Of a DNA stretch of 64,000 nucleotides, positions 16,713-26,393 are shown one piece after another. The translations under genes were made by a program, and so were the position numbers. Positions within the stretch are counted from its first letter, which is position 1. Each line of letters starts with the position of its first letter. The stretch spans positions 33,886-97,885 of the forward strand of contig CADCEF010000022.1 in assembly GCA_902800365.1 (NCBI GenBank). Reading direction: 5' to 3'. Source of the DNA: an uncultured Prevotella sp. (GTDB lineage Bacteria > Bacteroidota > Bacteroidia > Bacteroidales > Bacteroidaceae). The notes below the pieces were generated by a model. That model worked only from the letters and a program-made list of their open reading frames with translations. It was not told where the DNA came from and ran no database searches.

Positions 16713-16734
16713 TAAACGTTAAACATTAAACATT
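16705..16734. repeat. Tandem ATGTTTA repeat between sufD and sufS
   Basis: Four near-identical heptamers (TTAAACA, one as TTAAACG, on the plus strand) fill the gap between the sufD stop and the sufS start. On the message strand they give repeated AUGUUUA, so the ribosome sees several possible AUGs before SufS. Confidence 0.7.
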
Positions 16735-16735
16735 A

Positions 16736-18091
16736 TTACTTGCAGAGTTTGCAACCTGAGCATTTGTTAAGCTCGCCACGGAATCGCTTTTCTACCAGAT
16801 AGTGCAGGCGATCGCGGAGTGGTTCAAGCTGCATGTGGTCGATAACCTCGTTGATAAACGCATTCTGCAGCAGTACCTTAGCCTCCTGCAGAGAGATTCC
16901 ACGCTGACGCATGTAGAACAGGGCAGCATCATTAAGCTGACCAACGGTTGAACCATGAGCACACTTCACGTCGTCAGCATATATCTCAAGCATAGGCTGA
17001 GTGTACATACGAGCCTCCTTGGTGGCCGTCAGATTCTGATTGGTCATCTGCGATGTGGTCTTCTGAGCACCATGCTCTACCAGCACACGACCAGCAAAAG
17101 CACCTGTAGCCTTATCGTCGAGCACATACTTATATAACTCCTGACTGGTGCAGTGTGGCACCTTGTGAACAATGAGCGTGTTATTATCAACATGCTGCTG
17201 CTTGTCGGCAATCACACAGCCGTAGCACTGGCACTCAGCACCTTCACCACTGAAGGTAAGGTCGAGTTTATTGCGGGTAATACCGTTGTGCAGAGTAATG
17301 ACGTTGTGGTTTACACGACTGTTTGCCTGCTGAACGATGTATACATTGCTAAGACGCACGTTCTTATTATGTGTCTCCTCCATGCAATAGAGGTCAAGAG
17401 ATGCATTCTCGCCGACATAAGCCTCAATAACCTGTGTAGCCAGGAAGTTACGATCGTCGGCAGCATGGTCGCAGAACAGCATTTTTATCTCAGCACTCTC
17501 TTCGAGCACAATAAGCACACGACGATTTACCATCAGGTCGGGCACTACACGCTGAGCGTTCTGTGGAGTAGCTTTCAGTATGTTTATTACCTGGATAGCA
17601 CGATCCACCTTTGTATTTTTGGGCACGTAAACCAGCAGTCCATCCTGTGCCAGCATGGTGTTAAGAGCAGTAATTGCATCCTCACTGGTCTTAGCAAGCT
17701 TGGTATAGTATTTTGCCACCAGTTCAGGATAATCACGCATAGAGCCGATAATCACACCCTCAGGCAGATGTCCCTTTGGCTTGTCATCGTGGAAGAACAT
17801 ATCGTTAACCACGAAATACAGGCTTGTTGAGAGGTTGGGCACGTCGCAACGGAAAGCCTCATAGGGATCCACAGGAATCTGCAGGCGACTTAGGTTTACA
17901 CCATAATCGGGCTCAAAGAGCTTCTGAATATCGGTGTACTTGTATCGCTCAACCTTTTTCGTTGGGAAGCCTTGCTTGCGGAAGTCCTCGAAAGCCGTAT
18001 CGCGCACCACGTTCATAGACTCTGGCGCATGATCAAAGATCATCTGCCGAGCCTGCTCGTAGAGTTCAATATATTGTTTTTCGCTACCCAT
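16736..18091 (-). CDS. sufD: Fe-S cluster assembly protein SufD
   Basis: This is the scaffold partner of SufB and SufC. The C-terminal SufBD core contains VLVEHGAQKTTSQMTNQNL, the conserved DVKCAHGSTVGQL motif and ALFYMRQRGI. The N-terminal helical part (FPTKKVERYKYTDIQKLF) is typical. It ends in GELNKCSGCKLCK, a cysteine-rich tail that is not part of the usual core. Its start codon overlaps the sufC stop by one base. Confidence 0.95.
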   Translation of the reverse strand: MGSEKQYIELYEQARQMIFDHAPESMNVVRDTAFEDFRKQGFPTKKVERYKYTDIQKLFEPDYGVNLSRLQIPVDPYEAFRCDVPNLSTSLYFVVNDMFFHDDKPKGHLPEGVIIGSMRDYPELVAKYYTKLAKTSEDAITALNTMLAQDGLLVYVPKNTKVDRAIQVINILKATPQNAQRVVPDLMVNRRVLIVLEESAEIKMLFCDHAADDRNFLATQVIEAYVGENASLDLYCMEETHNKNVRLSNVYIVQQANSRVNHNVITLHNGITRNKLDLTFSGEGAECQCYGCVIADKQQHVDNNTLIVHKVPHCTSQELYKYVLDDKATGAFAGRVLVEHGAQKTTSQMTNQNLTATKEARMYTQPMLEIYADDVKCAHGSTVGQLNDAALFYMRQRGISLQEAKVLLQNAFINEVIDHMQLEPLRDRLHYLVEKRFRGELNKCSGCKLCK

Positions 18092-18846
18092 TACTCTTCT
18101 CCGATTTCTTCTTTAATCCAATCGTAGCCGTGCTCCTGAATCTGGACAGCCAGCTCAGGACCGCCAGTCTTTACGATTCTGCCCTTGTAAAGCACATGTA
18201 CAAACTGAGGCTTGATCATCTCGAGCAGACGGTCGTAGTGAGTAATGACGATGCACGAAGTCTCGGGTGTCTGCAACTTGTTTACACCCTCGGCCACGAT
18301 ACGCATAGCATCAACGTCAAGACCAGAGTCGGTCTCGTCAAGAATGCTCAGTTTTGGCTCCAGCATAGCCATCTGGAATATCTCATTGCGCTTCTTCTCA
18401 CCACCGCTAAAGCCCTCGTTTACAGAGCGGTTAGCCAGTTTTGAGTCGAGCTCTACAATTTTTCTTTTTTCACGCTGAAGCTTCAGGAACTCTGCAGCGT
18501 TCATTGGCTCCAAGCCCTGATACTTGCGCTTCTCGTTGATGGCTGCCTTCATAAAGTTGGTCATCGACACACCAGGAATCTCAACGGGATACTGGAACGA
18601 GAGGAACAGTCCCTCGTGGGCACGATCCTCAGGCTTCATCTCCAGCAGGTTCTTGCCATTGAAATAAGCCTCACCCTCGGTAACCTCGTAGAGCGGATTA
18701 CCAACAAGTACGGCACTCAAGGTTGACTTACCAGAGCCATTGGGTCCCATAATAGCATGTGTCTCGCCATCGTTAATCACGAGGTCGATGCCTTTCAGTA
18801 TTTCTTTGTCGCCAATCTTGGCGTGTAAGTTCTTTACTTCTAACAT
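18091..18846 (-). CDS. sufC: Fe-S cluster assembly ATPase SufC
   Basis: ABC-type ATPase driving cluster assembly on SufB-SufD. Walker A GPNGSGKST, signature motif FSGGEKKRNE and Walker B LSILDETDSGLD are all intact; 251 residues. It is separated from sufB by a purine permease gene, an unusual interruption. Confidence 0.95.
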   Translation of the reverse strand: MLEVKNLHAKIGDKEILKGIDLVINDGETHAIMGPNGSGKSTLSAVLVGNPLYEVTEGEAYFNGKNLLEMKPEDRAHEGLFLSFQYPVEIPGVSMTNFMKAAINEKRKYQGLEPMNAAEFLKLQREKRKIVELDSKLANRSVNEGFSGGEKKRNEIFQMAMLEPKLSILDETDSGLDVDAMRIVAEGVNKLQTPETSCIVITHYDRLLEMIKPQFVHVLYKGRIVKTGGPELAVQIQEHGYDWIKEEIGEE

Positions 18847-18850
18847 TTAT

Positions 18851-18887
18851 ATATTTTACTATTTGACAATTTACTAATTGACAATTA
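18851..18887. repeat. AT-rich TTTGACAATTTAC repeat before sufC
   Basis: This has the same pattern as the nusA-infB gap: copies of (A)TTTGACAATTTAC/AATTGACAATTA fill the space between the permease stop and the sufC start. The message-strand repeat begins at the stop codon itself (TAATTGTCAA). Confidence 0.6.
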
Positions 18888-20192
18888 CAGGAATGCGTAA
18901 CGGCAAATAAACAGAGCAGCCAAGAGAATGGTACCCCAGTTCATATTGTTACGCTCGTCTGTATCTTTTATTGTTCCTGACAACAGATGTATCAGCACAT
19001 AAGAAATAACACCCATGAGAATACCGTCAGATATACTGTAGGTAAGTGGCATGAGTACTATACATACAAAACAAGGTATAGCTGTTACATAATTAGAGAA
19101 ATCAACCTTGCGGATGTCGTGCATCATCATAACACCCACCAGAATCAGCGCAGCAGCTGTGGCCTGTGCAGGGATAGCAAGGAATAGCGGTGCGAAGAGC
19201 AGTGCTATGAGAAAGCAGATGGCTGTAGTGAAACTGGTCACACCCGAACGTCCACCTACATTCACACCCGATGCACTCTCAACGTAAGTTGTTACGGTTG
19301 ATGTACCAAGCATTGCTCCAACGGTTGTACCGATGGCATCAGCCATAAAGGCCTGATTCAGATTCTTCACGTTACCATTGTCGTCAACCATACCAGCACG
19401 GTTTGATACACCGATAAGGGTACCGATGGTGTCAAACATATCAATAAACAAGAATGTAAGTACCACAACAACCATATCTACCGATAAGATGTTATGCCAT
19501 TCAAACTGCCAGAAGATAGGGGCTATTGATGGAGGTGTAGACATGATACCTGTATAATTGGTAACACCAAGAGGTATACCAACGATGGTAGTCACCAGGA
19601 TACCGATAAGCAAAGCGCCTGTAACCTTTCTTACCAACAGGGCTGCAGTCAGAATGATGCCGAAAATACTCAGCAGCACAGCAGGGTTATGCAAATCGCC
19701 TAATGTGATAAAAGTTGATTCCGATGAGGTTACGATACCAGCACCCTTCAGTCCTACAAAGGCGATAAACAATCCGATGCCAGGGCTGATGGCTCGACGC
19801 ATAACCAAAGGTATGGCATTAACAATATGCTTGCGCAGACCTGTAATGGTGAGAAGGATAAATATCAGTCCCTCTATCAACACAGCGGTAAGTGCAAACT
19901 GCCATGTATAACCCATAGTAAGCACTACGGTAAATGCAAAGAATGCATTCAATCCCATACCAGGAGCCAGTGCAAATGGCAACTTTGCATAGATAGCCAT
20001 CACCAGCGTACCTACTACTGCAGCAATACATGTGGTTGTGAACACTGCACCAGCATCCATACCTGTAGCAGAAAGGATGTTGGGGTTAACGGCTAAGATG
20101 TAAGCCATCGTCAAGAAAGTGGTGATACCACCAATAACTTCCTTGCGCAAAGTCATCTTTGAGGAATCAAATCCAAATAGTTTCTCTAACAT
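18885..20192 (-). CDS. NCS2 family (AzgA-like) purine permease
   Basis: A 435-residue transporter with about 12-14 membrane segments. It begins with FGFDSSKMTLRKEVIGGITTFLTMAYILAVNP, the hallmark of the hypoxanthine/guanine/adenine branch of the family, followed by GMGLNAFFAFTVV and the ISPGIGLFIAF motif. It probably imports purine bases by proton symport. It sits between sufB and sufC on the same strand with gaps of 12 and 38 bases, so it is co-transcribed with an unrelated Fe-S system. No purine riboswitch was seen. Confidence 0.9.
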   Translation of the reverse strand: MLEKLFGFDSSKMTLRKEVIGGITTFLTMAYILAVNPNILSATGMDAGAVFTTTCIAAVVGTLVMAIYAKLPFALAPGMGLNAFFAFTVVLTMGYTWQFALTAVLIEGLIFILLTITGLRKHIVNAIPLVMRRAISPGIGLFIAFVGLKGAGIVTSSESTFITLGDLHNPAVLLSIFGIILTAALLVRKVTGALLIGILVTTIVGIPLGVTNYTGIMSTPPSIAPIFWQFEWHNILSVDMVVVVLTFLFIDMFDTIGTLIGVSNRAGMVDDNGNVKNLNQAFMADAIGTTVGAMLGTSTVTTYVESASGVNVGGRSGVTSFTTAICFLIALLFAPLFLAIPAQATAAALILVGVMMMHDIRKVDFSNYVTAIPCFVCIVLMPLTYSISDGILMGVISYVLIHLLSGTIKDTDERNNMNWGTILLAALFICRYAFL

Positions 20193-20204
20193 AGTTATTA
20201 TTGT

Positions 20205-21653
20205 TTATCCTACAGTTCCTTCTAATGATACACTAAGTAATTTCTGAGCCTCAACGGCAAACTCCATTGGCAGCTTCTGCAGTACCTCCTTGGCGTAGCC
20301 GTTTACGATAAGTCCTACAGCCTGCTCTGTGGGTATGCCTCGCTGATTGCAATAGAACAGCTGATCCTCTGAGATCTTCGAGGTGGTAGCCTCGTGCTCG
20401 AATACGGCTGTGTCGTTGTGCACATCCATATATGGGAATGTGTGTGCGCCACAATCAGAGCCCAAGAGCAGAGAGTCGCACGATGAGTAGTTACGTGCAT
20501 TGTCGGCAGTTGATGCTGCACGAACCAGTCCGCGGTATGAGTTCTGTGAGTGACCAGCCGATATACCCTTAGAGATGATTGTCGACTTGGTGTTCTTACC
20601 AATATGTATCATCTTGGTACCAGTGTCGGCCTCCTGATAGTTGTTGGTAACAGCAACCGAGTAGAACTCAGCCACGCTGTTATCACCACGCAGGATACAA
20701 GATGGATACTTCCATGTGATGGCCGAACCTGTCTCAACCTGAGTCCACGACAGCTTTGAGTCAACACCACGCAGATCGCCACGCTTTGTTACCAGATTAA
20801 GCACACCACCCTTTCCGTTCTCATCGCCAGGATACCAGTTCTGAACGGTTGAGTACTTCACCTCAGCACGATTCATCACGATAATCTCTACGATAGCAGC
20901 ATGCAACTGGTTCTCGTCGCGCATCGGGGCTGTACAACCCTCAAGATACGATACATATGCATCGTCGTCGGCAATAATCAATGTACGCTCAAACTGACCT
21001 GTATTCCTTGCATTGATACGGAAATAAGAGCTGAGCTCCATTGGACAGCGAACACCCTTTGGGATATATACAAACGAACCATCGCTGAACACTGCCGAGT
21101 TGAGTGCTGCAAAGAAGTTATCCTTGTAAGGCACCACGGTTCCCAGATACTGACGCACCAGGTCGCCATGCTCCTTGATAGCCTCACCGATAGAGCAGAA
21201 GATTACTCCCTTCTCGCGCAGTTTCTCCTTGAAGGTGGTCTTTACGCTCACCGAGTCCATGATGGCATCAACGGCAGTATTGCCGCTAAGAGCCAGTCTC
21301 TCCTCGAGGGGGATACCCAGCTTGTCGAAAGTCTTCTCCAGCTCAGGGTCAATCTTTCCATCGCCCTCCGGCTTCTTTGCCAGCGGGTCTGCATAGTAGC
21401 TAATAGCCTGATAATCAATCTCGGGCACATGCACATGTCCCCATTTTGGCTCCGTCTGCTCTTTCCAGTAACGGAACGCTTTAAGGCGGAACTCGAGCAT
21501 CCACTCGGGCTCCCCTTTCTTAGCAGAGATGAGCCGAACGATATCCTCGTTCAGCCCCTTCTCTATTATCTCAGTATGTACATCCGTGGTAAAGCCAAAC
21601 TCGTATTTCTGTTCAGCCACCTGGCGTACAAATTCATTCTTTTGTTCTGACAT
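20205..21653 (-). CDS. sufB: Fe-S cluster assembly protein SufB
   Basis: Scaffold subunit of the SufBCD complex. Long conserved stretches such as [43 protein letters not shown]-type sequence, and [40 protein letters not shown] identify it beyond doubt. 482 residues. It starts two bases after the infB stop codon and is followed by the purine permease gene. Confidence 0.96.
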   Translation of the reverse strand: MSEQKNEFVRQVAEQKYEFGFTTDVHTEIIEKGLNEDIVRLISAKKGEPEWMLEFRLKAFRYWKEQTEPKWGHVHVPEIDYQAISYYADPLAKKPEGDGKIDPELEKTFDKLGIPLEERLALSGNTAVDAIMDSVSVKTTFKEKLREKGVIFCSIGEAIKEHGDLVRQYLGTVVPYKDNFFAALNSAVFSDGSFVYIPKGVRCPMELSSYFRINARNTGQFERTLIIADDDAYVSYLEGCTAPMRDENQLHAAIVEIIVMNRAEVKYSTVQNWYPGDENGKGGVLNLVTKRGDLRGVDSKLSWTQVETGSAITWKYPSCILRGDNSVAEFYSVAVTNNYQEADTGTKMIHIGKNTKSTIISKGISAGHSQNSYRGLVRAASTADNARNYSSCDSLLLGSDCGAHTFPYMDVHNDTAVFEHEATTSKISEDQLFYCNQRGIPTEQAVGLIVNGYAKEVLQKLPMEFAVEAQKLLSVSLEGTVG

Positions 21654-21655
21654 TA

Positions 21656-24490
21656 TTAAAGTTTCTGTTCTACCTCGATCTCTGTGAAGGTCTCGATGAT
21701 ATCACCTACCTGGATATCGTTGAAGTTAACCAGTGAGATACCACACTCCAGTCCGGTTGCCACTTCCTTGGCATCGTCCTTGTAGCGCTTCAGGGCATCG
21801 ATAGGAGCAGTGTGGATCACGATACCATCGCGGATAACGCGAGCCTTGTCCTTGTTGTGAACCTTACCATTGGTAACCAGACCACCGGCAACGGTACCAA
21901 CCTTCGATATCTTGAATACCTGCTTAACCTCGATTTCACCAGCAAGAATCTCCTTCTTAACCTTATCAAGCATACCCTGCATGGTCTGCTTCACATCGTC
22001 GATAGCATCGTAGATGATAGAGTATGTGTTGATTTCAACGCCCTCACGATCGGCAGCCTTACGGGCATCGGCCGAAGGTCGAACCTGGAATCCGATGATG
22101 ATAGCCTCAGAAGCTGATGCCAACATAACATCGTTCTCTGAAATCTGACCCACAGCCTTGTTGATAACGTTTACCTGAACCTTCTCGGTAGAAAGCTTGA
22201 TGAACGAATCAGACAGAGCCTCGATAGATCCGTCGGTATCACCCTTAACGATGATGTTAAGCTCGTGGAACTCACCCAGAGCAATACGGTGTGACAGCTC
22301 ATCAAGACCAAGCTTGGTTGTGGTACGCAGGCTCTGCTCACGCTGAAGCTGGATACGCTTGTTAGCGATTTCGCGGGCCTCCTGCTCACTCTCCATAACA
22401 TGGAACGAGTCACCGGCTGTTGGAGCACCGTTCAGACCAAGGATGATTGCTGGCTCGGCTGGGCCTGCCTCATCAATGCGCTGGTTACGCTCATTGAACA
22501 TAGCCTTAACCTTACCCCAGGCTGTACCTGCGATAACTACGTCGCCTACCTTCAGTGTACCATTTGATACAAGTACGGTAGAAACATATCCACGACCCTT
22601 GTCGAGCGAACTCTCGATGATAGAACCTGTAGCCTTACGGTTAGGATTAGCCTTCAGGTCGAGCATCTCGGCCTCGAGCAGCACCTTCTCAAGCAGCTCG
22701 TCAACGCCGATACCCTTCTTGGCACTAATCTCCTGGCACTGGTACTTACCACCCCACTCCTCAACAAGCAGGTTCATGTTTGCCAGGTCCTCACGAATCT
22801 TATCAGGGTTAGCACCTGGCTTATCTATCTTGTTGATAGCGAATACCATTGGTACGTTTGCAGCCTGTGCGTGAGCGATGGCCTCTTTGGTAGTAGGCAT
22901 CACAGAGTCATCAGCTGCAACAATGATGATGGCGATATCGGTTACCTGAGCACCACGGGCACGCATGGCGGTAAATGCCTCGTGACCTGGGGTATCAAGG
23001 AATGTAATCTGTCGGCCATCCTTCAGCTTCACGTTGTAAGCACCGATGTGCTGTGTGATACCACCAGCCTCACCAGCGATAACGTTAGTGTTGCGAATAT
23101 GGTCGAGCAGAGATGTCTTACCGTGGTCAACATGTCCCATCACTGTAACGATAGGAGCGCGGCTGATCAGATCGTTCTCATCATCATCCTCCTCGGTAAT
23201 AGCGTTCTGTACCTCAGCACTTACATATTCTGTTGTGAATCCAAACTCCTCAGCAACGATGTTGATGGTCTCAGCATCCAGACGCTGATTGATTGATACC
23301 ATGATACCGATGCTCATACATGTACCGATAACCTGGTTAACACCAACGTTCATCATGGTAGCCAACTCAGAAACAGTAACGAACTCGGTAAGCTTAAGTA
23401 CCTTGCTCTGTGCTGCCTCAGCTGCCATCTCCTCGTTCATACGCTCTGCAACAGCATCACGCTTCTCACGACGATACTTGGCACCCTTCTTGTTCTGGTT
23501 CTTCGATGTCAGGCGGGCCAGAGTCTCCTTAACCTGGCGTGCTACTGCCTCATCGTCAACCTCAAGTGGTTTCTGGAACGAGCGGTTCTTCTTGTTCTTC
23601 TTACCGCCGCCCTGGTTGCCACCATCCTGGAAGTTCTGGTTGCCACCCTTATTCTTCTTATTATTATTGTTGCCGCCCTTGTTGTTATTCTCATTGGCTG
23701 CAGCCTCGATGTCAACACGCTCCTTACCACCATGAATGCGCTCGCGCTTCTTCTTCTCGCCGTTGTGCATCTGAGCCTGCTTCTCCTCACGCTCCTTACG
23801 ACGCTCCTCCTTTGACTTCTTCTTAGGACGAGTGCTCTGGTTCAGTGAGTCGAGGTCGATCTTACCAACAACGTTGAAGTTAGGAGCCATCTTCTTCTCG
23901 CTCTTCAGAGTGAAGATCGATGAGTCGTCAGCGGGCTTCTGCTCAGCCTTAGGCTGTTCAGCAACAGGCTGTGGTTTTGGCTCGGGCTTTACCTCAGCTT
24001 TTGGCTGTGGCTTGGGTTCGGGCTTAACCTCTGGCTTTGGCTCGGGCTTTGGGGCAACTGGCTGTGGCTTTGGCTCAGGCTTAACCTCTGGTTTGGGTTG
24101 AGGCTTTGGCTCGGGCTTTGGCTGTACAGCTGCAGGTGCCTTGGGCTTTTCTTCCTGAGTCTTGTTTGGCTTGCCAACAGAACTCAGGTCAATCTTTCCT
24201 AATGGAGTGAAAGTCTGCTTAGCCTCCTCCTTAGTCTGTGCCACTGCTGGCTCCGACTTGTGTTCTGGCTTTGCTTTCTTATCCTTTTTGGGGAACATCA
24301 TACCGGCCTGGGTCTTAACATCCTTGTCGCCCTTGAACTCCTTAACCAGCGCGTTGTACTGCTCGTCACTGATTTTAGTGTTTACGGTGGCGTCGGTAAT
24401 GTCGCCCAAGTTCTTCTTCTTCAGATAGTCAACTGCTGTCTGAAGTCCGATATTCAGTTCTGTTAATACTTTATTTAATCTTACACCCAT
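21656..24490 (-). CDS. infB: Translation initiation factor IF-2
   Basis: This GTPase places initiator tRNA on the ribosome. The N-terminal IF2_N domain ([20 protein letters not shown]) is followed by a long low-complexity linker in which Lys-Pro-Glu units ([14 protein letters not shown]) repeat many times at about residues 120-185, and a Gly/Asn/Lys-rich stretch ([12 protein letters not shown]) at about 270-300. The G domain has [14 protein letters not shown] near residue 450, [11 protein letters not shown] and NKIDK. Domains II-IV follow. 944 residues, long because of the linker. It lies in the classical rimP-nusA-infB order. Confidence 0.97.
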   Translation of the reverse strand: MGVRLNKVLTELNIGLQTAVDYLKKKNLGDITDATVNTKISDEQYNALVKEFKGDKDVKTQAGMMFPKKDKKAKPEHKSEPAVAQTKEEAKQTFTPLGKIDLSSVGKPNKTQEEKPKAPAAVQPKPEPKPQPKPEVKPEPKPQPVAPKPEPKPEVKPEPKPQPKAEVKPEPKPQPVAEQPKAEQKPADDSSIFTLKSEKKMAPNFNVVGKIDLDSLNQSTRPKKKSKEERRKEREEKQAQMHNGEKKKRERIHGGKERVDIEAAANENNNKGGNNNNKKNKGGNQNFQDGGNQGGGKKNKKNRSFQKPLEVDDEAVARQVKETLARLTSKNQNKKGAKYRREKRDAVAERMNEEMAAEAAQSKVLKLTEFVTVSELATMMNVGVNQVIGTCMSIGIMVSINQRLDAETINIVAEEFGFTTEYVSAEVQNAITEEDDDENDLISRAPIVTVMGHVDHGKTSLLDHIRNTNVIAGEAGGITQHIGAYNVKLKDGRQITFLDTPGHEAFTAMRARGAQVTDIAIIIVAADDSVMPTTKEAIAHAQAANVPMVFAINKIDKPGANPDKIREDLANMNLLVEEWGGKYQCQEISAKKGIGVDELLEKVLLEAEMLDLKANPNRKATGSIIESSLDKGRGYVSTVLVSNGTLKVGDVVIAGTAWGKVKAMFNERNQRIDEAGPAEPAIILGLNGAPTAGDSFHVMESEQEAREIANKRIQLQREQSLRTTTKLGLDELSHRIALGEFHELNIIVKGDTDGSIEALSDSFIKLSTEKVQVNVINKAVGQISENDVMLASASEAIIIGFQVRPSADARKAADREGVEINTYSIIYDAIDDVKQTMQGMLDKVKKEILAGEIEVKQVFKISKVGTVAGGLVTNGKVHNKDKARVIRDGIVIHTAPIDALKRYKDDAKEVATGLECGISLVNFNDIQVGDIIETFTEIEVEQKL

Positions 24491-24492
24491 CT

Positions 24493-24527
24493 AATTTACA
24501 ATTTGACAATTTACAATTTGACAATTA
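24493..24527. repeat. TTTACAATTTGACAA tandem repeat between nusA and infB
   Basis: The unit TTTACAATTTGACAA occurs twice in tandem, filling the 34-base gap and running into the nusA stop codon. It is close to the repeat at 18851-18887. Confidence 0.7.
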
Positions 24528-25784
24528 CTCAAACTCCGCACGGAGTACATCCAGCAGTTGGTCGACGGTCTCTTCCTCGAGGTCGGCCTTTTCAATCAGC
24601 ATCTCACGTGGAGCATTGAGCACAGCCTTAGCTGTATCCAGACCGATAGCCTTGATGGCATCGATAACCCACTGGTCGATCTCGTCAGAGAACTCATCCA
24701 GATAGATATCCTCATCGGCCTCACCTTCGTTCAATACACGGAATACGTCGATGGTATACTCAGTAAGCATAGAAGCCAGCTTGATGTTCATACCGCCACG
24801 ACCGATAGCCAGTGAAACCTCCTCAGGCTGCAGATAAACCTCTGCCTTGTGGTTCTCGGCATCAATGTTGATGCTTGAGATCTTAGCTGGACTCAGAGCA
24901 CGCTGGATGAACAGCTGTGTATTGCTTGAGTAGTTGATAACATCGATATTCTCGTTGCACAGCTCGCGAACGATACCATGCACACGACTACCCTTAACAC
25001 CTACGCAGGCTCCTACAGGATCGATACGATCATCATAGCTCTCAACGGCAACCTTAGCACGATCGCCAGGGATACGAGCCACGCGCTTGATAGTGATCAG
25101 ACCGTCCTGAATCTCAGGAACCTCAGCCTCGAGCAGACGCTCCAGGAACTCTGGGCTTGTACGGCTCAGGATGATGCGTGGGTTGTTGTTCTCGTTCTGT
25201 ACCTCCTTAACGATGGCACGTACAGTCTCACCCTTGTGATAGTTGTCTGAAGGAATCTGCTCCTGCTTTGGCAAGTGCAGCTCATTACCCTCGTCGTCAA
25301 TCAGCAGCACCTCACGCTTCCAGATCTGGTAAACCTCACCGCTTACAACAGTGTGTACCTTATCCTTATACTTCTGGTAGAGTGAATCGTGCTCTAGCTC
25401 AAGAATCTTCGAAGCCAGAGTCTGACGCAGGTTCAGAATAGCACGGCGACCGAACTTCTGGAAGTTAACCTCCTCAGATACCTCCTCGCCAACCTCGTAG
25501 TCGGGCTCAATCTTCTGAGCCTCACTCAGCTCTATCTCCTTGTTCTCATCTACCACCTCACCATCGGCTACTACCACACGGTTACGGTGAATCTCAAAGT
25601 CGCCCTTGTCGGGGTTAACGATCACGTCAAAATTCTCGTCCGAACCAAAGATCTTAGCGATAACGTTACGGAAGCTTTCTTCCAGCACGCTCACCAAAGT
25701 GGTACGATCGATGTTTTTTGTTTCCTTAAATTCCTGAAAGGTCTCAATCATTGAGGGGCCCTTCTCTTCTTTCTTGATAGCCAT
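24525..25784 (-). CDS. nusA: Transcription termination/antitermination factor NusA
   Basis: RNA polymerase-associated factor for pausing, termination and antitermination. The N-terminal domain is followed by an S1 domain (SGEVYQIWKREVLLIDDEGNELHLP) and the KH domains (DRAKVAVESYDDRIDPVGACVGVKGSRV; VSLAIGRGGMNIKLASMLTEY). A short acidic C-terminal region follows. 419 residues, without the long C-terminal repeats of enterobacterial NusA. It lies 31 bp downstream of rimP. Confidence 0.97.
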   Translation of the reverse strand: MAIKKEEKGPSMIETFQEFKETKNIDRTTLVSVLEESFRNVIAKIFGSDENFDVIVNPDKGDFEIHRNRVVVADGEVVDENKEIELSEAQKIEPDYEVGEEVSEEVNFQKFGRRAILNLRQTLASKILELEHDSLYQKYKDKVHTVVSGEVYQIWKREVLLIDDEGNELHLPKQEQIPSDNYHKGETVRAIVKEVQNENNNPRIILSRTSPEFLERLLEAEVPEIQDGLITIKRVARIPGDRAKVAVESYDDRIDPVGACVGVKGSRVHGIVRELCNENIDVINYSSNTQLFIQRALSPAKISSINIDAENHKAEVYLQPEEVSLAIGRGGMNIKLASMLTEYTIDVFRVLNEGEADEDIYLDEFSDEIDQWVIDAIKAIGLDTAKAVLNAPREMLIEKADLEEETVDQLLDVLRAEFE

Positions 25785-25815
25785 TGATATATTTTTTTAT
25801 TTTACTATTTCATTA

Positions 25816-26283
25816 TTATTTGAATGCCAATAGATACTTAGCATACTTCACCTCGTCCATCTGGTATGTCTTGTCAACATCTACCAGCACGGGGCGCTTC
25901 TTGCCTTCCTGCTTCTGCTTTTCCTGTACGGTAATAGTAAAGCTTGGAGCGTCAACAGCCTTAAGCACACCCTGCACCTTCTTACCATCGGCCTGCAGCA
26001 CCTCGAGAGTGTCGCCAATGTGGTTGATGTACTGCTGGGCTACCTTGAAGGGCTGACCCAGTCCGGCACTGCCAACTTCCAGTTCAAATTCTCCGAGTTC
26101 CTCACCCAGGCGCTCCTGGAGGAAACGACTCAGTTCTGCACAATCCTCGATCCATACGCCGTCTGCGTGGTCGATTTCGATTACGATACGGTCATCAGCC
26201 GCAAAGTTTACGTCTACAAGGAAGTACTCGTTGCCCTGCAACCACTCTTCCGTTAATGTCTGAATAATCTCTTTATTTATCAT
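25816..26283 (-). CDS. rimP: Ribosome maturation factor RimP
   Basis: Needed for 30S subunit maturation. The 155-residue length is typical. The N-terminal domain has the family motif FEVEVGSAGLGQPF (here EFELEVGSAGLGQPFK, where most species have SPGLDRPL), and the C-terminal SH3-like domain includes KKVQGVLKAVDAPSFTITVQE. It is the first gene of the nus/inf/suf unit, with a promoter 64 bp upstream. Confidence 0.92.
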   Translation of the reverse strand: MINKEIIQTLTEEWLQGNEYFLVDVNFAADDRIVIEIDHADGVWIEDCAELSRFLQERLGEELGEFELEVGSAGLGQPFKVAQQYINHIGDTLEVLQADGKKVQGVLKAVDAPSFTITVQEKQKQEGKKRPVLVDVDKTYQMDEVKYAKYLLAFK

Positions 26284-26346
26284 CTATCAGTTATTAAATA
26301 TAAGAATGAGAGACTCTTGCGAGCCCCTCATTCCGCTGAACGGGTG

Positions 26347-26354
26347 CAAAATTA
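26347..26354 (-). promoter_or_regulatory. -7 promoter element of the rimP-to-rnhB unit
   Basis: Minus-strand TAATTTTG, 64 bp upstream of rimP and directly after the S41 protease stop codon. The leader contains a 7-bp inverted repeat (GAATGAG/CTCATTC) around a 16-base loop. Confidence 0.55.
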
Positions 26355-26393
26355 CGAATATTTCCGCAATCCGCCAAATTTTTCGCCACTTTT

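Noticed and set aside
23930-24101. Repeats of Lys-Pro-Glu codons in infB as a possible CRISPR-like or mobile repeat.
   Set aside because: They are in frame within the linker of IF-2, where such low-complexity repeats are common.
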